Source: Pseudomonadota bacterium (lineage in GTDB: Bacteria > Pseudomonadota > Alphaproteobacteria > Rhizobiales > Xanthobacteraceae). From it: a stretch of 64,000 nt of DNA. The notes below the pieces were generated by a model. The model saw only the letters and a program-made list of their open reading frames with translations. It searched no databases and was not told the DNA's origin. The DNA lies in NCBI GenBank assembly GCA_023388935.1, contig JAEWFG010000093.1:1-64000 (forward strand). Reading direction: 5' to 3'. This document shows, in pieces, positions 8,694 through 17,408 of the stretch. Both the position numbers and the translations under genes were made by a program. The stretch's first letter is position 1; each line of letters starts with the position of its first letter.

Positions 8694-9848
8694 GTGCATC
8701 AGGGACGTGTCGTTTACGGCGCGATCGAGGAGGTCGTGTTCGGCCATCCTGCGGCCGGCGCCATCGTCGCGCAGATGGACCGGCTGGGGACGCAACGCGC
8801 GTTCCTGCTGGTCTCCGGCACGTTGAACCGGCAGACCGACGAAATCACGAAGATCAAGGACGCGCTGGGCTCGCGCTGTGCGGGCCTGTTCGACGCCATG
8901 CCGGCACACACGCCGCGCGAGGCGGTGATCGCGGCGACCAACGCGGCGCGCGAGGCAGGCGCCGATCTGATCGTCACCGTGGGCGGCGGCTCGATCACCG
9001 ACGGCGCCAAGGCGGTGCAACTCTGCCTTGCCAACGGCATCAACGATATCGAGGGCATCGAGCGCATCCGCGTGCACAAGGGCGTCGCGCCAGAGATGAA
9101 TGCGCCGACCGTGCGGCAGATCAGCGTGCCGACCACGATCGCGGGCGGCGAGTTCAGTTCGATCGCGGGCGTGACCGACCGCAGCACGCATGTGAAGCAG
9201 ATGTTACGGCATCCGCTGACGGTGCCGCGCGCAACCATCCTCGATCCCGCCATCACCGTGCACACGCCGGAATGGCTGTTCCTCTCCACCGGCATCCGCG
9301 CCGTCGACCATTGCGTCGAGGCAATCTGCTCGAGCGAGACGCACCCCTACGCCGACGCGCAATCGGTGAAGGGCCTCACCATGCTCGCCGACGCGCTGCC
9401 GCGCGTGAAGGCCGATCCCTCCGATCTCGACGCCCGGATGGATGCGCAGATCGGCACCTGGCTGTCGATGGGCGCGCTTGCGGCCGGCGTGCCGATGGGG
9501 GCGAGCCACGGCATCGGCTACGTGCTGGGCGCGGCCTTCGACGTTCCGCACGGCTACACCTCCTGCATCATGCTGCCCGCGGTGATGCGCTGGAATGCAC
9601 GCGACAATGCCGAGCGCCAGACGATCGTCGCGACCGCGATGGGTTTTCCCGGCAAGGACGCCGCCGACGTGCTCGATGCCTTCATCCGCTCGCTCGGCAT
9701 GCCGCGCAGCCTCTCGGATATGCGCGTCTCGCCGGAGCATTTCGATGCCATCGCCGAACAGGCGATGCGCACGAACTGGATTCCGCGCAATCCGCGCAAG
9801 ATCGGCGGCCCCGCCGACATCCGCGAAATCCTGCTTCTCGCCGCGTAA
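8694..9848 (+). CDS. Iron-containing alcohol dehydrogenase / maleylacetate reductase family
   Basis: 384-residue type III (iron) dehydrogenase. The GTG start at 8694 has a strong GGGGAGGA site five bases upstream. The N-terminal dinucleotide domain shows VTVGGGSITDGAK near residue 100. The C-terminal metal domain shows Asp and His in RAVDHCVEAI and two His in GASHGIGYVLGAAFDVPHG, the usual four metal ligands. The N-terminal start without an alcohol-dehydrogenase-like glycine motif is closer to maleylacetate reductases, but no chlorocatechol or resorcinol genes are near. It lies 18 bases before an acyl-CoA synthetase gene, suggesting joint oxidation of an alcohol or ketoacid and CoA activation. 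Confidence 0.88.
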   Translation: MHQGRVVYGAIEEVVFGHPAAGAIVAQMDRLGTQRAFLLVSGTLNRQTDEITKIKDALGSRCAGLFDAMPAHTPREAVIAATNAAREAGADLIVTVGGGSITDGAKAVQLCLANGINDIEGIERIRVHKGVAPEMNAPTVRQISVPTTIAGGEFSSIAGVTDRSTHVKQMLRHPLTVPRATILDPAITVHTPEWLFLSTGIRAVDHCVEAICSSETHPYADAQSVKGLTMLADALPRVKADPSDLDARMDAQIGTWLSMGALAAGVPMGASHGIGYVLGAAFDVPHGYTSCIMLPAVMRWNARDNAERQTIVATAMGFPGKDAADVLDAFIRSLGMPRSLSDMRVSPEHFDAIAEQAMRTNWIPRNPRKIGGPADIREILLLAA

Positions 9849-9866
9849 CTCAAAACCGGAGGACTG

Positions 9867-11417
9867 ATGTACACAGGTCACCATGCCCGCCTGCGCCCTC
9901 TCCAGCCCGCCTTCATCATGGCCGCGACCGGTGAGACCGTCACCTATCGCGAGCTCGATGCGCGCAGCAACCGCCTGGCGCATCTGTTCCGCAAGCACGG
10001 CTTGAGGCGGCTCGATCACTATTCGATCTTCATGGAAAACAATTCGCGCTATCTTGAAGCCTGCGGCGCGGGCGAGCGGTCCGGACTCTATTACACCTGC
10101 ATCAACTCCTTCCTCACCGCAGGCGAGCTCGCCTATCTCCTCGTCAACAGCCAGTCGAAGATCCTGATCACGTCGATGGCGAAACTCGACATCGCGCGCG
10201 AGGCGATCAAGGCCTGTCCCGACGTCAGGCTCTGCGTCGTCGCTGACGGCCCCGGCGAGAGCGAGCGTATCGTCGGCCTTGCCGAGGCAACCGCCGATCT
10301 GCCGAAGACGCCGATCCCTGATGAATGGCTCGGCACCGCCATGCTCTATTCCTCGGGCACGACCGGGCGGCCGAAAGGCATCCTGCGGCCGCTGCCGGAG
10401 GAGCCGCCGAGCCACAATCTTCCGCTGTTCGATTTCCTGACCAGGCTCTGGCACTACCGCGAGGGCATGGTCTACCTGTCCCCCGCCCCGCTCTATCACT
10501 CCGCACCGCAGGCCGCAGTGAACCTTACGATCCGCATGGGCGGCACCGTGATCATCATGGAGACGTTCGATCCCGAGCGTTACCTCCAGCTCGTCGAACG
10601 GTGGGGCATCACGCACAGCCAGCTGGTGCCGACGATGTTCTCGCGCATGCTGAAGCTGCCGGAGGAGGTGCGCAGCCGCTACGACCTGTCGTCGCTGGAG
10701 ATCGCGGTCCATGCCGCCGCGCCCTGCCCCGCGCTGGTCAAGGACGACATCATCAAATGGTGGGGGCCGATCATCCACGAATATTACGGCGCGACCGAAG
10801 GCCTCGGCTTCACCGCCTGCAACAGCGAGGAATGGCTCGCCCATCGCGGCACCGTCGGCAAGGTGCTGCTCGGCGACCTCCATATTCTCGACGAGAACAT
10901 GCAGGAGTGTCCGACCGGCATGCCGGGCCAAGTCTGGTTCAAGACGGCATCGCCGTTCGAATATTTCAACGATCCCGAGAAGACCAAGGAGGCGCGCTCG
11001 GCCGACGGCAGCATGAGCACGGTCGGAGACGTCGGCTATGTCGACGCCGATCGTTTCCTGTACCTCACCGACCGCGCCACCTTCATGATCATCTCGGGCG
11101 GGGTGAACATCTATCCGCAGGAATGCGAGAACTTGCTGATCACCCATCCGAAGGTTGCCGATGCCGCCGTGTTCGGCGTGCCCAACCCCGATCTTGGCGA
11201 AGAAGTAAAGGCGGTGGTGCAGCCGATGCCCGGCGTCGTACCCGGACCCGCGCTCGCCGAAGAGCTGATCGCCTTCTGCGGCCAATCCCTGTCGCGCCAG
11301 AAGGTGCCGCGCTCGGTCGATTTCGAGAAGGAGCTGCCGCGGCTGCCGACGGGGAAGCTGTACAAGCGGCTGCTGCGCGACCGGTATTGGGGGAACAAGA
11401 CGTCAAGGATTGTGTGA
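9867..11417 (+). CDS. AMP-dependent acyl-CoA synthetase/ligase
   Basis: 516-residue adenylate-forming enzyme that activates a carboxylic acid as acyl-AMP and transfers it to CoA. Motifs in order: phosphate loop YSSGTTGRPKG (near 165), YGATEG (near 307), GDVGYVD (near 388), and the C-terminal catalytic Lys in PTGKLYKR. A GGAGG ribosome site precedes the ATG. It is probably in an operon with the dehydrogenase upstream and possibly with the peptide-type ABC importer downstream. The substrate is not predictable; fatty, bile-acid-like or aromatic acids are all possible for this subfamily. Confidence 0.92.
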   Translation: MYTGHHARLRPLQPAFIMAATGETVTYRELDARSNRLAHLFRKHGLRRLDHYSIFMENNSRYLEACGAGERSGLYYTCINSFLTAGELAYLLVNSQSKILITSMAKLDIAREAIKACPDVRLCVVADGPGESERIVGLAEATADLPKTPIPDEWLGTAMLYSSGTTGRPKGILRPLPEEPPSHNLPLFDFLTRLWHYREGMVYLSPAPLYHSAPQAAVNLTIRMGGTVIIMETFDPERYLQLVERWGITHSQLVPTMFSRMLKLPEEVRSRYDLSSLEIAVHAAAPCPALVKDDIIKWWGPIIHEYYGATEGLGFTACNSEEWLAHRGTVGKVLLGDLHILDENMQECPTGMPGQVWFKTASPFEYFNDPEKTKEARSADGSMSTVGDVGYVDADRFLYLTDRATFMIISGGVNIYPQECENLLITHPKVADAAVFGVPNPDLGEEVKAVVQPMPGVVPGPALAEELIAFCGQSLSRQKVPRSVDFEKELPRLPTGKLYKRLLRDRYWGNKTSRIV

Positions 11418-11637
11418 GGGCGACTCGTGTCGCGCGTGAGATGCGGAGGATGCAGCCCATCACTCGCGCCGGCTCGTTCGCATCTGCACTCTCAATTTGT
11501 GAGAGCATGAAAGCCTGCGGCTTTCCGTCATCCGAATTGTCGAGAGATCAGCCGGCCTTGCCGGTTGCCTCGCTGCGCCAGCGTCGCTATCGTCTCATCA
11601 AACAGGCCGCAAAAGGCCGATGCCAGGGAGGACGAGG

Positions 11638-13236
11638 ATGCGGAGCGTGTGGGCGCTCGCCGCAGTGGCGGCGCTATCTGTGCTGATGACTTCAACCACC
11701 ACGCTCGCCGGCGAGCCCAAGCAGGGCGGCATCCTGCGAATGTATCACCGGGACAGTCCCGGCAATGCCTCGATCCACGAGGGCGCGACCTATTCGCTCA
11801 ATGTTCCCTTCATGCCCGTGTTCAACAACCTGGTGATCTACAAGCAGGATGTGGCGCAGAACAGCATGGACACCATCGTGCCCGAGCTCGCCGAGAGCTG
11901 GGCCTGGGTGAACGACAACAAGACGCTGACCTTCAAGCTGCGCCAGGGCGTCAAATGGCATGACGGCAAGCCGTTCACCTCGGCCGACGTCAAATGCACC
12001 TTCGACATGCTGATGGGCAAGTCGCAGCAAAAGTTCCGGCAGAACCCGCGCAAGGCCTGGTACAGCGAGGTCAACGACGTCGCGACCAATGGCGATTTCG
12101 AGGTCTCGTTCAATCTGAAGCGGCCGCAGCCTTCGCTGCTGGCGCTGCTCGCCTCGGGCTATACGCCGGTCTATCCCTGCCACGTCTCGCCCGGCGACAT
12201 GCGCACGCACCCGATCGGCACCGGCCCGTTCAAGTTCGTCGAGTTCAAGGCCAATGAATCGATCAAGCTGGCCCGGAACACGGATTATTGGCGCAAGGGC
12301 CGACCCTATCTCGACGGCATCGAGTTCACCATCATCCCGAACCGCTCGACCGCGATCCTCGCCTTCGTCGCCGGAAAATTCGACATGACTTTCCCGACCG
12401 AGGTTTCGATTCCGCTGCTGAAGGACGTCAAGTCGCAGGATGCGAGTGCGGTTTGCGTCGTCGAGCCCAACAACGTCTCGACCAACATCATCGTCAATTC
12501 GACGACAGCGCCATTCGACAATCCCGACATCCGCAAGGCGATGGCGATGGCGCTCGACCGCAAGGCCTTCATCGACATCCTCTTCGAAGGCCAGGCCGAT
12601 ATCGGCGGCACCATGGAACCTGCCCCCGCCGGGCTCTGGGCGATGCCGAAGGACATGCTGGAGAGCATCCCGGGTTACGGCCCGGACGTGAAAGCCAACC
12701 GCGAAGAGGCCAAGAAGCTGATGCAGAAGGCGGGCTACGGTCCGGACAAGCATCTCGCGGTCAAGATCTCGACCCGCAACATTCCCGTGTACCGCGACCC
12801 TGCGGTGATCCTGATCGACCAGCTCAAGAGCATCTATATCGACGGCGAGCTCGACGTCGTCGAGACCGCGAACTGGTTCCCGAAGATCGCGCGCAAGGAT
12901 TACATGCTCGGCCTGAACCTGACCGGAAATGCCGTCGACGATCCCGACCAATCCTTCTACGAGAACTATTCCTGCGGCTCGGAGCGCAACTACACCAATT
13001 ACTGCAACAAGGAGATCGAAAAACTCTTCGATGTGCAGTCGCAGGAGACCAATATCGACAAGCGCAAGAAACTGGTGTGGGACATCGACAAGAAGTTGCA
13101 GGAGGACGTTGCCCGCCCGATCATCTTCCATGCCCGCACCGGCACCTGCTGGAAGCCCTATGTCAAAGGCGTGACGGTGATGTCGAACAGCTCCTATAAT
13201 GGGTACCGCTACGAGGACGTTTGGATGGACAAGTAG
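11638..13236 (+). CDS. Peptide/opine-type ABC transporter substrate-binding protein (family 5)
   Basis: 532-residue periplasmic solute-binding protein of the DppA/OppA family. The ATG at 11638 is preferred over an in-frame ATG at 11620 because GGGAGGACGAGG lies just before it. A signal peptide ends near TTTLAGEP. The GGILRMYHRDSPGNAS opening and the HDGKPFTSADVKCTFDML motif near residue 110 are characteristic. It delivers a peptide, glycoside or other oligomeric solute to the permeases encoded next, 42 bases downstream. First gene of a complete five-gene importer. Confidence 0.93.
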   Translation: MRSVWALAAVAALSVLMTSTTTLAGEPKQGGILRMYHRDSPGNASIHEGATYSLNVPFMPVFNNLVIYKQDVAQNSMDTIVPELAESWAWVNDNKTLTFKLRQGVKWHDGKPFTSADVKCTFDMLMGKSQQKFRQNPRKAWYSEVNDVATNGDFEVSFNLKRPQPSLLALLASGYTPVYPCHVSPGDMRTHPIGTGPFKFVEFKANESIKLARNTDYWRKGRPYLDGIEFTIIPNRSTAILAFVAGKFDMTFPTEVSIPLLKDVKSQDASAVCVVEPNNVSTNIIVNSTTAPFDNPDIRKAMAMALDRKAFIDILFEGQADIGGTMEPAPAGLWAMPKDMLESIPGYGPDVKANREEAKKLMQKAGYGPDKHLAVKISTRNIPVYRDPAVILIDQLKSIYIDGELDVVETANWFPKIARKDYMLGLNLTGNAVDDPDQSFYENYSCGSERNYTNYCNKEIEKLFDVQSQETNIDKRKKLVWDIDKKLQEDVARPIIFHARTGTCWKPYVKGVTVMSNSSYNGYRYEDVWMDK

Positions 13237-13278
13237 CGCAGGCCTCGGGCGGCTGACGGGTTCGACAGGAGGCGATGC

Positions 13279-14226
13279 ATGTTTGCCTATCTGGTGCGGC
13301 GCCTGTTCCTGATGCTCGTGACCCTGTTCGGGATCTCGATCGTCATCTTCTTCCTGCTGCGCATCGTTCCCGGCAACATCGTCGACATCCTGTTTGCCGC
13401 GGCCGGGTATGTCGATCCGGCCGACAAGGCCAATCTGGAGAAGGAACTCGGCATCGACCAGCCGCTGATCGTGCAATATTGGCACTGGATCAGTGGCTTC
13501 CTGCGCGGCGATTTCGGCTACTCCTATGTGTCCGAGAAGCCCGCCCTTCAGGAAATCCTGCCGCGGATCCCGATCACGGCGCGGCTTGCCGGGCTCGCGC
13601 TGTTGTTCTCGGCATCGATCGGCATTCCCTTGGGCGTCATCAGTGCGGTGAAGCAGGGCACACGGCTCGACTACGCGCTCCGCGTCGTCAGCCTCAGCGG
13701 ATTGTCGCTGCCCTCGTTCTGGCTCGGCCTGCTCATCCTCACCGCGTCGGTCGCGATGTTCGGCCAGATGCCGATCTTCAATCCCAATCCGCAGACCTGG
13801 CTCGAGGCATTCGCGACCTATGCCGTACCCGCCGCCGCCGTCGGCTTCCGCAGTGCCGCGCTGACCATGCGCATCACCCGCTCCTCGATGCTGGAGGTGC
13901 TGCGGCAGGATTATATCCGCACTGCACGCGCGAAGGGCGCATCCGCTGCCTCCGTGAATTATCACCACGCGCTGAAGAACGCGATTCTGCCCGTCATCAC
14001 CGTGATCGGCATCGAGGCGGCGTTTTTGATTGGCGGCCTGATCGTAACCGAGACCGTGTTCAATATCCCCGGCGTCGCGCGCTTCCTGGTCGAGGCGATC
14101 CGCTGGCGCGACTATCCGATCGTGCAGAACCTCGTGATGCTGATTGCTGTCGTGGTGGTGAGCGCGAATTTCATCGTCGACATGCTCTACGCGGTGTTCG
14201 ATCCGCGCATCCGGTTTACGGAGTAA
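13279..14226 (+). CDS. ABC transporter permease, DppB type
   Basis: 315-residue inner-membrane permease with six predicted helices. It begins MFAYLVRRLFLMLVTLFGIS and contains the large periplasmic loop after helix 1 that is typical of DppB. The EAA coupling motif is in DYIRTARAKGASAASVNYHHALKNA (about residues 210-235). AGGAGG precedes the ATG by six bases. It forms a heterodimeric channel with the DppC-type permease downstream. Confidence 0.94.
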   Translation: MFAYLVRRLFLMLVTLFGISIVIFFLLRIVPGNIVDILFAAAGYVDPADKANLEKELGIDQPLIVQYWHWISGFLRGDFGYSYVSEKPALQEILPRIPITARLAGLALLFSASIGIPLGVISAVKQGTRLDYALRVVSLSGLSLPSFWLGLLILTASVAMFGQMPIFNPNPQTWLEAFATYAVPAAAVGFRSAALTMRITRSSMLEVLRQDYIRTARAKGASAASVNYHHALKNAILPVITVIGIEAAFLIGGLIVTETVFNIPGVARFLVEAIRWRDYPIVQNLVMLIAVVVVSANFIVDMLYAVFDPRIRFTE

Positions 14227-14266
14227 GTCGATGCGACCAGAGCAATCAGACGCGATGGCGGCGTTT

Positions 14267-14396
14267 CACCTCTCCCATAGGGAGAGGTCGGATCGCATCG
14301 GAAGATGCGATCCGAGTGAGGGGTTACGTTCCCTCGTGAGACCTAAGCCCCCTCACCCGGCGCTACGCGCCGACCTCTCCCCGATGGGGAGAGGTG
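14267..14396. repeat. Palindromic repeat within the peptide ABC transporter operon
   Basis: Lies between the two permease genes. Outer arms CACCTCTCCC (14267-14276) and GGGAGAGGTG (14387-14396) pair perfectly. Inside are two further hairpins, one of the form CGGATCGCAT / ATGCGATCCG near 14289-14315. The 3' arm ends just upstream of the DppC-type ribosome site. RNA folding here could lower expression or alter the relative expression of the downstream permease and ATPase genes, or stabilise the upstream message. Confidence 0.75.
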
Positions 14397-14417
14397 ATTC
14401 TCCTCGCGGAGAGACGC

Positions 14418-15311
14418 ATGGCCACAATCGACTATGATCTCGAACTGAGGCGGGCCGGCGCGCATGCGACCGGCGGCTGGCGTCGCGTGCTGTTCCTGGC
14501 GCAGCGGCATGTGCTCGGCGCGGCCGGGCTCGTCATCATGACGGTGTTTGTGCTCACGGCGATCTTCGCGGACTTCATCGCGCGCTATGATCCTCTGACA
14601 ATCGACTCCGCACGCGCGCTGGCGCGCCCGAGCCTGGCGCACTGGATGGGGACGGATTCCTTCGGCCGCGACGTGTTCAGCCGTATCATCCATGGCGCGC
14701 GGATCTCGCTCGCGGTCGGCATCGGCTCGACCGCGCTCGGCGGCTCCATCGGCGTGATCGTCGGCCTCACCTCCGGTTATCTATCCGGCTGGGTCGATCT
14801 CGTATTCCAACGCGTCTCCGACATCCTCCAGGCGTTGCCGCTCCTGGTGCTGGCGCTGGTGATGACGGCCGCGCTCGGCCCGTCACTGCCGAACGTCATC
14901 ATCGCCATCGCCATCCCGCTGATCCCGACGGTCGCCCGCGTCATCCGCGCCAATACATTGGCGCTGCGCGAGCAGCCATTCGTGGAAGCCGCCAAGTCGA
15001 TCGGCATGAGCGAGGTGCGCATCGCGCTGCGCCACGTGCTGCCGAACACGCTGGCGCCGCTGATCGTGCTCGCGACCGCCCAACTCGGCTCGACCATCCT
15101 CACCGAAGCTTCCCTCTCCTTCCTCGGCCTCGGCATTCCCGAGCCTTATCCGTCATGGGGCCGCATGCTCTCCGAATCCGCCGCCGAATATGTCCGCACC
15201 GCGCCGTGGCTCGTAATCTTCCCGGGCATCGCCATCAGCCTCGCCGTGTTCGGTGCCAACCTGTTCGGTGACGCCTTGCGCGACATCCTCGATCCGAGGC
15301 AACGCGGCTGA
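14418..15311 (+). CDS. ABC transporter permease, DppC type
   Basis: 297-residue inner-membrane permease. The ATG at 14418 (MATIDYD) is preferred over a GTG at 14394, because GGAGAG is suitably placed before 14418 and the GTG falls in the 3' arm of a palindromic repeat. It shows the N-terminal cytoplasmic segment and first helix of DppC, the GTDSFGRDVFSRIIHGARIS motif near residue 80, and the EAA loop around FVEAAKSIGMSEVRIALRHV. Its stop overlaps the start of the next ATPase gene by one base. Confidence 0.94.
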   Translation: MATIDYDLELRRAGAHATGGWRRVLFLAQRHVLGAAGLVIMTVFVLTAIFADFIARYDPLTIDSARALARPSLAHWMGTDSFGRDVFSRIIHGARISLAVGIGSTALGGSIGVIVGLTSGYLSGWVDLVFQRVSDILQALPLLVLALVMTAALGPSLPNVIIAIAIPLIPTVARVIRANTLALREQPFVEAAKSIGMSEVRIALRHVLPNTLAPLIVLATAQLGSTILTEASLSFLGLGIPEPYPSWGRMLSESAAEYVRTAPWLVIFPGIAISLAVFGANLFGDALRDILDPRQRG

Positions 15312-16318
15312 TGGCGGACACATCCGATCTCGTGCTTGATGTGAAGAACCTGAAGACGGTGTTCTTCACGAACTCCGGCCTGTTCAAGGCCGTCGACGAT
15401 GTCTCGTTCACCGTGAAACGAGGCGAGACGCTGGCGATCGTCGGCGAATCCGGCTGCGGCAAGAGCGTCACCGCGCTGTCGCTGATGCGGCTGGTACCTG
15501 ATCCGCCCGGGCGTATCGTCGGCGGCTCGATCACGCTCGAAGGCACCGATCTGCTGGCGCTCGACGAAGCGAAGATGCGCGCGATCCGCGGCAATCGGAT
15601 CTCCATGATCTTCCAGGAGCCGATGACCTCGCTCAATCCGGTCATGCGGATCGGTGACCAGATCGTCGAGGCCGTGCGGCTGCACCGGAACATCCCGGCC
15701 AAAGAAGCCCGGGACATCGCGGTCGAGATGCTGCGGCTGGTGCGCATCCCCGAGCCTGCGCGGCGCGCGCGGGAATATCCGCATCAGCTCTCGGGCGGCA
15801 TGCGCCAGCGCGCGATGATCGCAATGGCGCTGGCCTGCCGGCCGGCGCTGCTGATCGCGGACGAGCCGACCACTGCGCTCGACGTCACCATCCAGGCGCA
15901 GATCCTGGCGCTGATCATCGACCTGCAGAAGGAGCTCGGCACCGGTCTCGTGCTGATCACGCACGATCTCGGCGTCGTCGCGCAGACGGCGCAGCGCGTC
16001 ATCGTGATGTATGCGGGGCGGAAGGTCGAGGAAGCCAGCGTCGAAGCGCTCTTCGCCGCGCCCAAGCATCCCTATACGCGTGGACTGATGGCTTCGATTC
16101 CGGCGGTGCCGGCGTCCGGCGTCGCCGCGCAAGAGCGGCTGAACGAAATTCCCGGCACCGTGCCGTCGCTGGTCCGGCTGCCGAAAGGCTGCGCCTTCGC
16201 GCCGCGCTGCAAGCTCGCGGTGAAGCGCTGCGAGGCCGAATATCCCCCGCTGGCGGATTGGGGCGGCGGCCATCTCGCCGCCTGCTGGCGCGCGGCTGAA
16301 GTAGCGGAGGTGGCATGA
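15311..16318 (+). CDS. Peptide ABC transporter ATPase, DppD type
   Basis: 335-residue cytoplasmic ATPase. Walker A GESGCGKSVT (near 47), Q-loop IFQEPMTSLNP, signature LSGGMRQRAMIA, Walker B LLIADEPTTALD and switch His in LITHDLGVVA are all intact. The C-terminal oligopeptide-transport domain has the PKGCAFAPRCKLAVKRC cysteine motif expected to bind an iron-sulfur cluster in DppD/OppD-type subunits. Overlaps both neighbours, giving tight coupling. Confidence 0.95.
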   Translation: MADTSDLVLDVKNLKTVFFTNSGLFKAVDDVSFTVKRGETLAIVGESGCGKSVTALSLMRLVPDPPGRIVGGSITLEGTDLLALDEAKMRAIRGNRISMIFQEPMTSLNPVMRIGDQIVEAVRLHRNIPAKEARDIAVEMLRLVRIPEPARRAREYPHQLSGGMRQRAMIAMALACRPALLIADEPTTALDVTIQAQILALIIDLQKELGTGLVLITHDLGVVAQTAQRVIVMYAGRKVEEASVEALFAAPKHPYTRGLMASIPAVPASGVAAQERLNEIPGTVPSLVRLPKGCAFAPRCKLAVKRCEAEYPPLADWGGGHLAACWRAAEVAEVA

Positions 16319-17301
16319 CCGAGGCTCTGCTCGAAGTCACCGATCTCAGGAAGCACTATCCGGTGCGTGCAGGCGTGTTGCGCCGGCAGGTCGGTACCGT
16401 GCACGCGGTCGACGGTGTCTCGTTCTCACTTGGCACCGGCGAGACGCTCGGCCTTGTCGGCGAATCCGGCTGCGGCAAGTCGACGGTGGCGCGCAGCGTG
16501 CTGCGACTGGTCGAGCCGACCTCGGGGCAGATCCGCCTCGACGGCGAGGACATCACCCATCTCTCCAAGACGGCGCTGCGGCCACACCGCCGCTCGATGC
16601 AGATCGTGTTCCAGGACCCCTTCGCTTCGCTCAATCCGCGCATGACCGCGGGCGACATCGTCGGCGAACCGCTGGCTGTGCATGGCCTCGCAACCGGCAA
16701 AGAGCTGGAGGCGCGCGTCGCGAAACTGTTTGAGCAGGTCGGCTTGCGGCCCGACCAGATGCGGAACTTCCCGCATCAATTCTCCGGTGGCCAGCGCCAG
16801 CGCATCTGCATCGCGCGGGCGCTCGCGCTGGAACCGCGCTTGATCGTCTGCGATGAGCCGGTCTCCGCGCTCGACGTCTCGATCCAGGCGCAGGTGATCA
16901 ACCTCCTGATCGACCTGCAGCGCCAGCACGGCTTCTCCTATCTCTTCATCGCCCACGACCTCGCCGTGGTCGCTCATATCAGCCACCGCGTGGCCGTGAT
17001 GTATCTGGGCCGGATCGTCGAGATCGCCGACAAGGACGAGCTGTTCCGCAATCCGCGCCATCCCTATACGCAGGCCCTGCTCGCCTCCGTGCCAATCGCC
17101 AACCCGCTCGCGAAAAAGCTGGCGCCGCTGGTCGACGGCGACGTGCCGAGCCCGGTCAACCCGCCGCCGGGCTGCGCATTCCACACCCGCTGCCGGTTTG
17201 CGATGGAGCGGTGCAAGACGGAGCGGCCGACGCTGGTGGACGCGGGTGCCGGGCACCAGGTGGCCTGTTTGCTGAATGAGGGGACGGGGCGGGGTGCGTA
17301 G
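16315..17301 (+). CDS. Peptide ABC transporter ATPase, DppF type
   Basis: 328-residue second ATPase of the importer, starting in a four-base ATGA overlap with the DppD-type gene. Walker A GESGCGKST, signature FSGGQRQRICIA, Walker B LIVCDEPVSALD and switch IAHDLAVVAHIS are intact. The C-terminal cysteine motif is PPGCAFHTRCRFAMERC. With the DppD-type ATPase it energises uptake. Last gene of the operon; a palindromic repeat follows. Confidence 0.95.
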   Translation: MTEALLEVTDLRKHYPVRAGVLRRQVGTVHAVDGVSFSLGTGETLGLVGESGCGKSTVARSVLRLVEPTSGQIRLDGEDITHLSKTALRPHRRSMQIVFQDPFASLNPRMTAGDIVGEPLAVHGLATGKELEARVAKLFEQVGLRPDQMRNFPHQFSGGQRQRICIARALALEPRLIVCDEPVSALDVSIQAQVINLLIDLQRQHGFSYLFIAHDLAVVAHISHRVAVMYLGRIVEIADKDELFRNPRHPYTQALLASVPIANPLAKKLAPLVDGDVPSPVNPPPGCAFHTRCRFAMERCKTERPTLVDAGAGHQVACLLNEGTGRGA

Positions 17302-17396
17302 GTCTCGTGTCCCCGCGAAAGCGGGGACCCAGGGCCGCCCGTGATACTCGGAGACATGGGTCCCGGCTCGCGCTTCGCGCGTCCGGGACACGAGAC
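17302..17396. repeat. Palindromic repeat between convergent genes, CTCGTGTCCC-arm family
   Basis: Perfect 12-base inverted repeat GTCTCGTGTCCC (17302-17313) / GGGACACGAGAC (17385-17396), with internal short palindromes (CCCCGCGAAAGCGGGG and a CGCGCTTCGCGCG-like hairpin). The outer arms match the repeat at 2281-2450. It occupies nearly the whole gap between the importer operon and the converging carboxylase operon, and probably ends transcription of both. Confidence 0.78.
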
Positions 17397-17408
17397 TATG
17401 CCTCGATG

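Noticed and set aside
9204..11285. Roughly 690-codon open frame antisense to the dehydrogenase and acyl-CoA synthetase
   Set aside because: Spans two real genes on the other strand and has no domain or ribosome site.
11692..13968. Roughly 760-codon open frame antisense to the peptide-binding protein and permease
   Set aside because: Antisense shadow; both + strand proteins have full family motifs.
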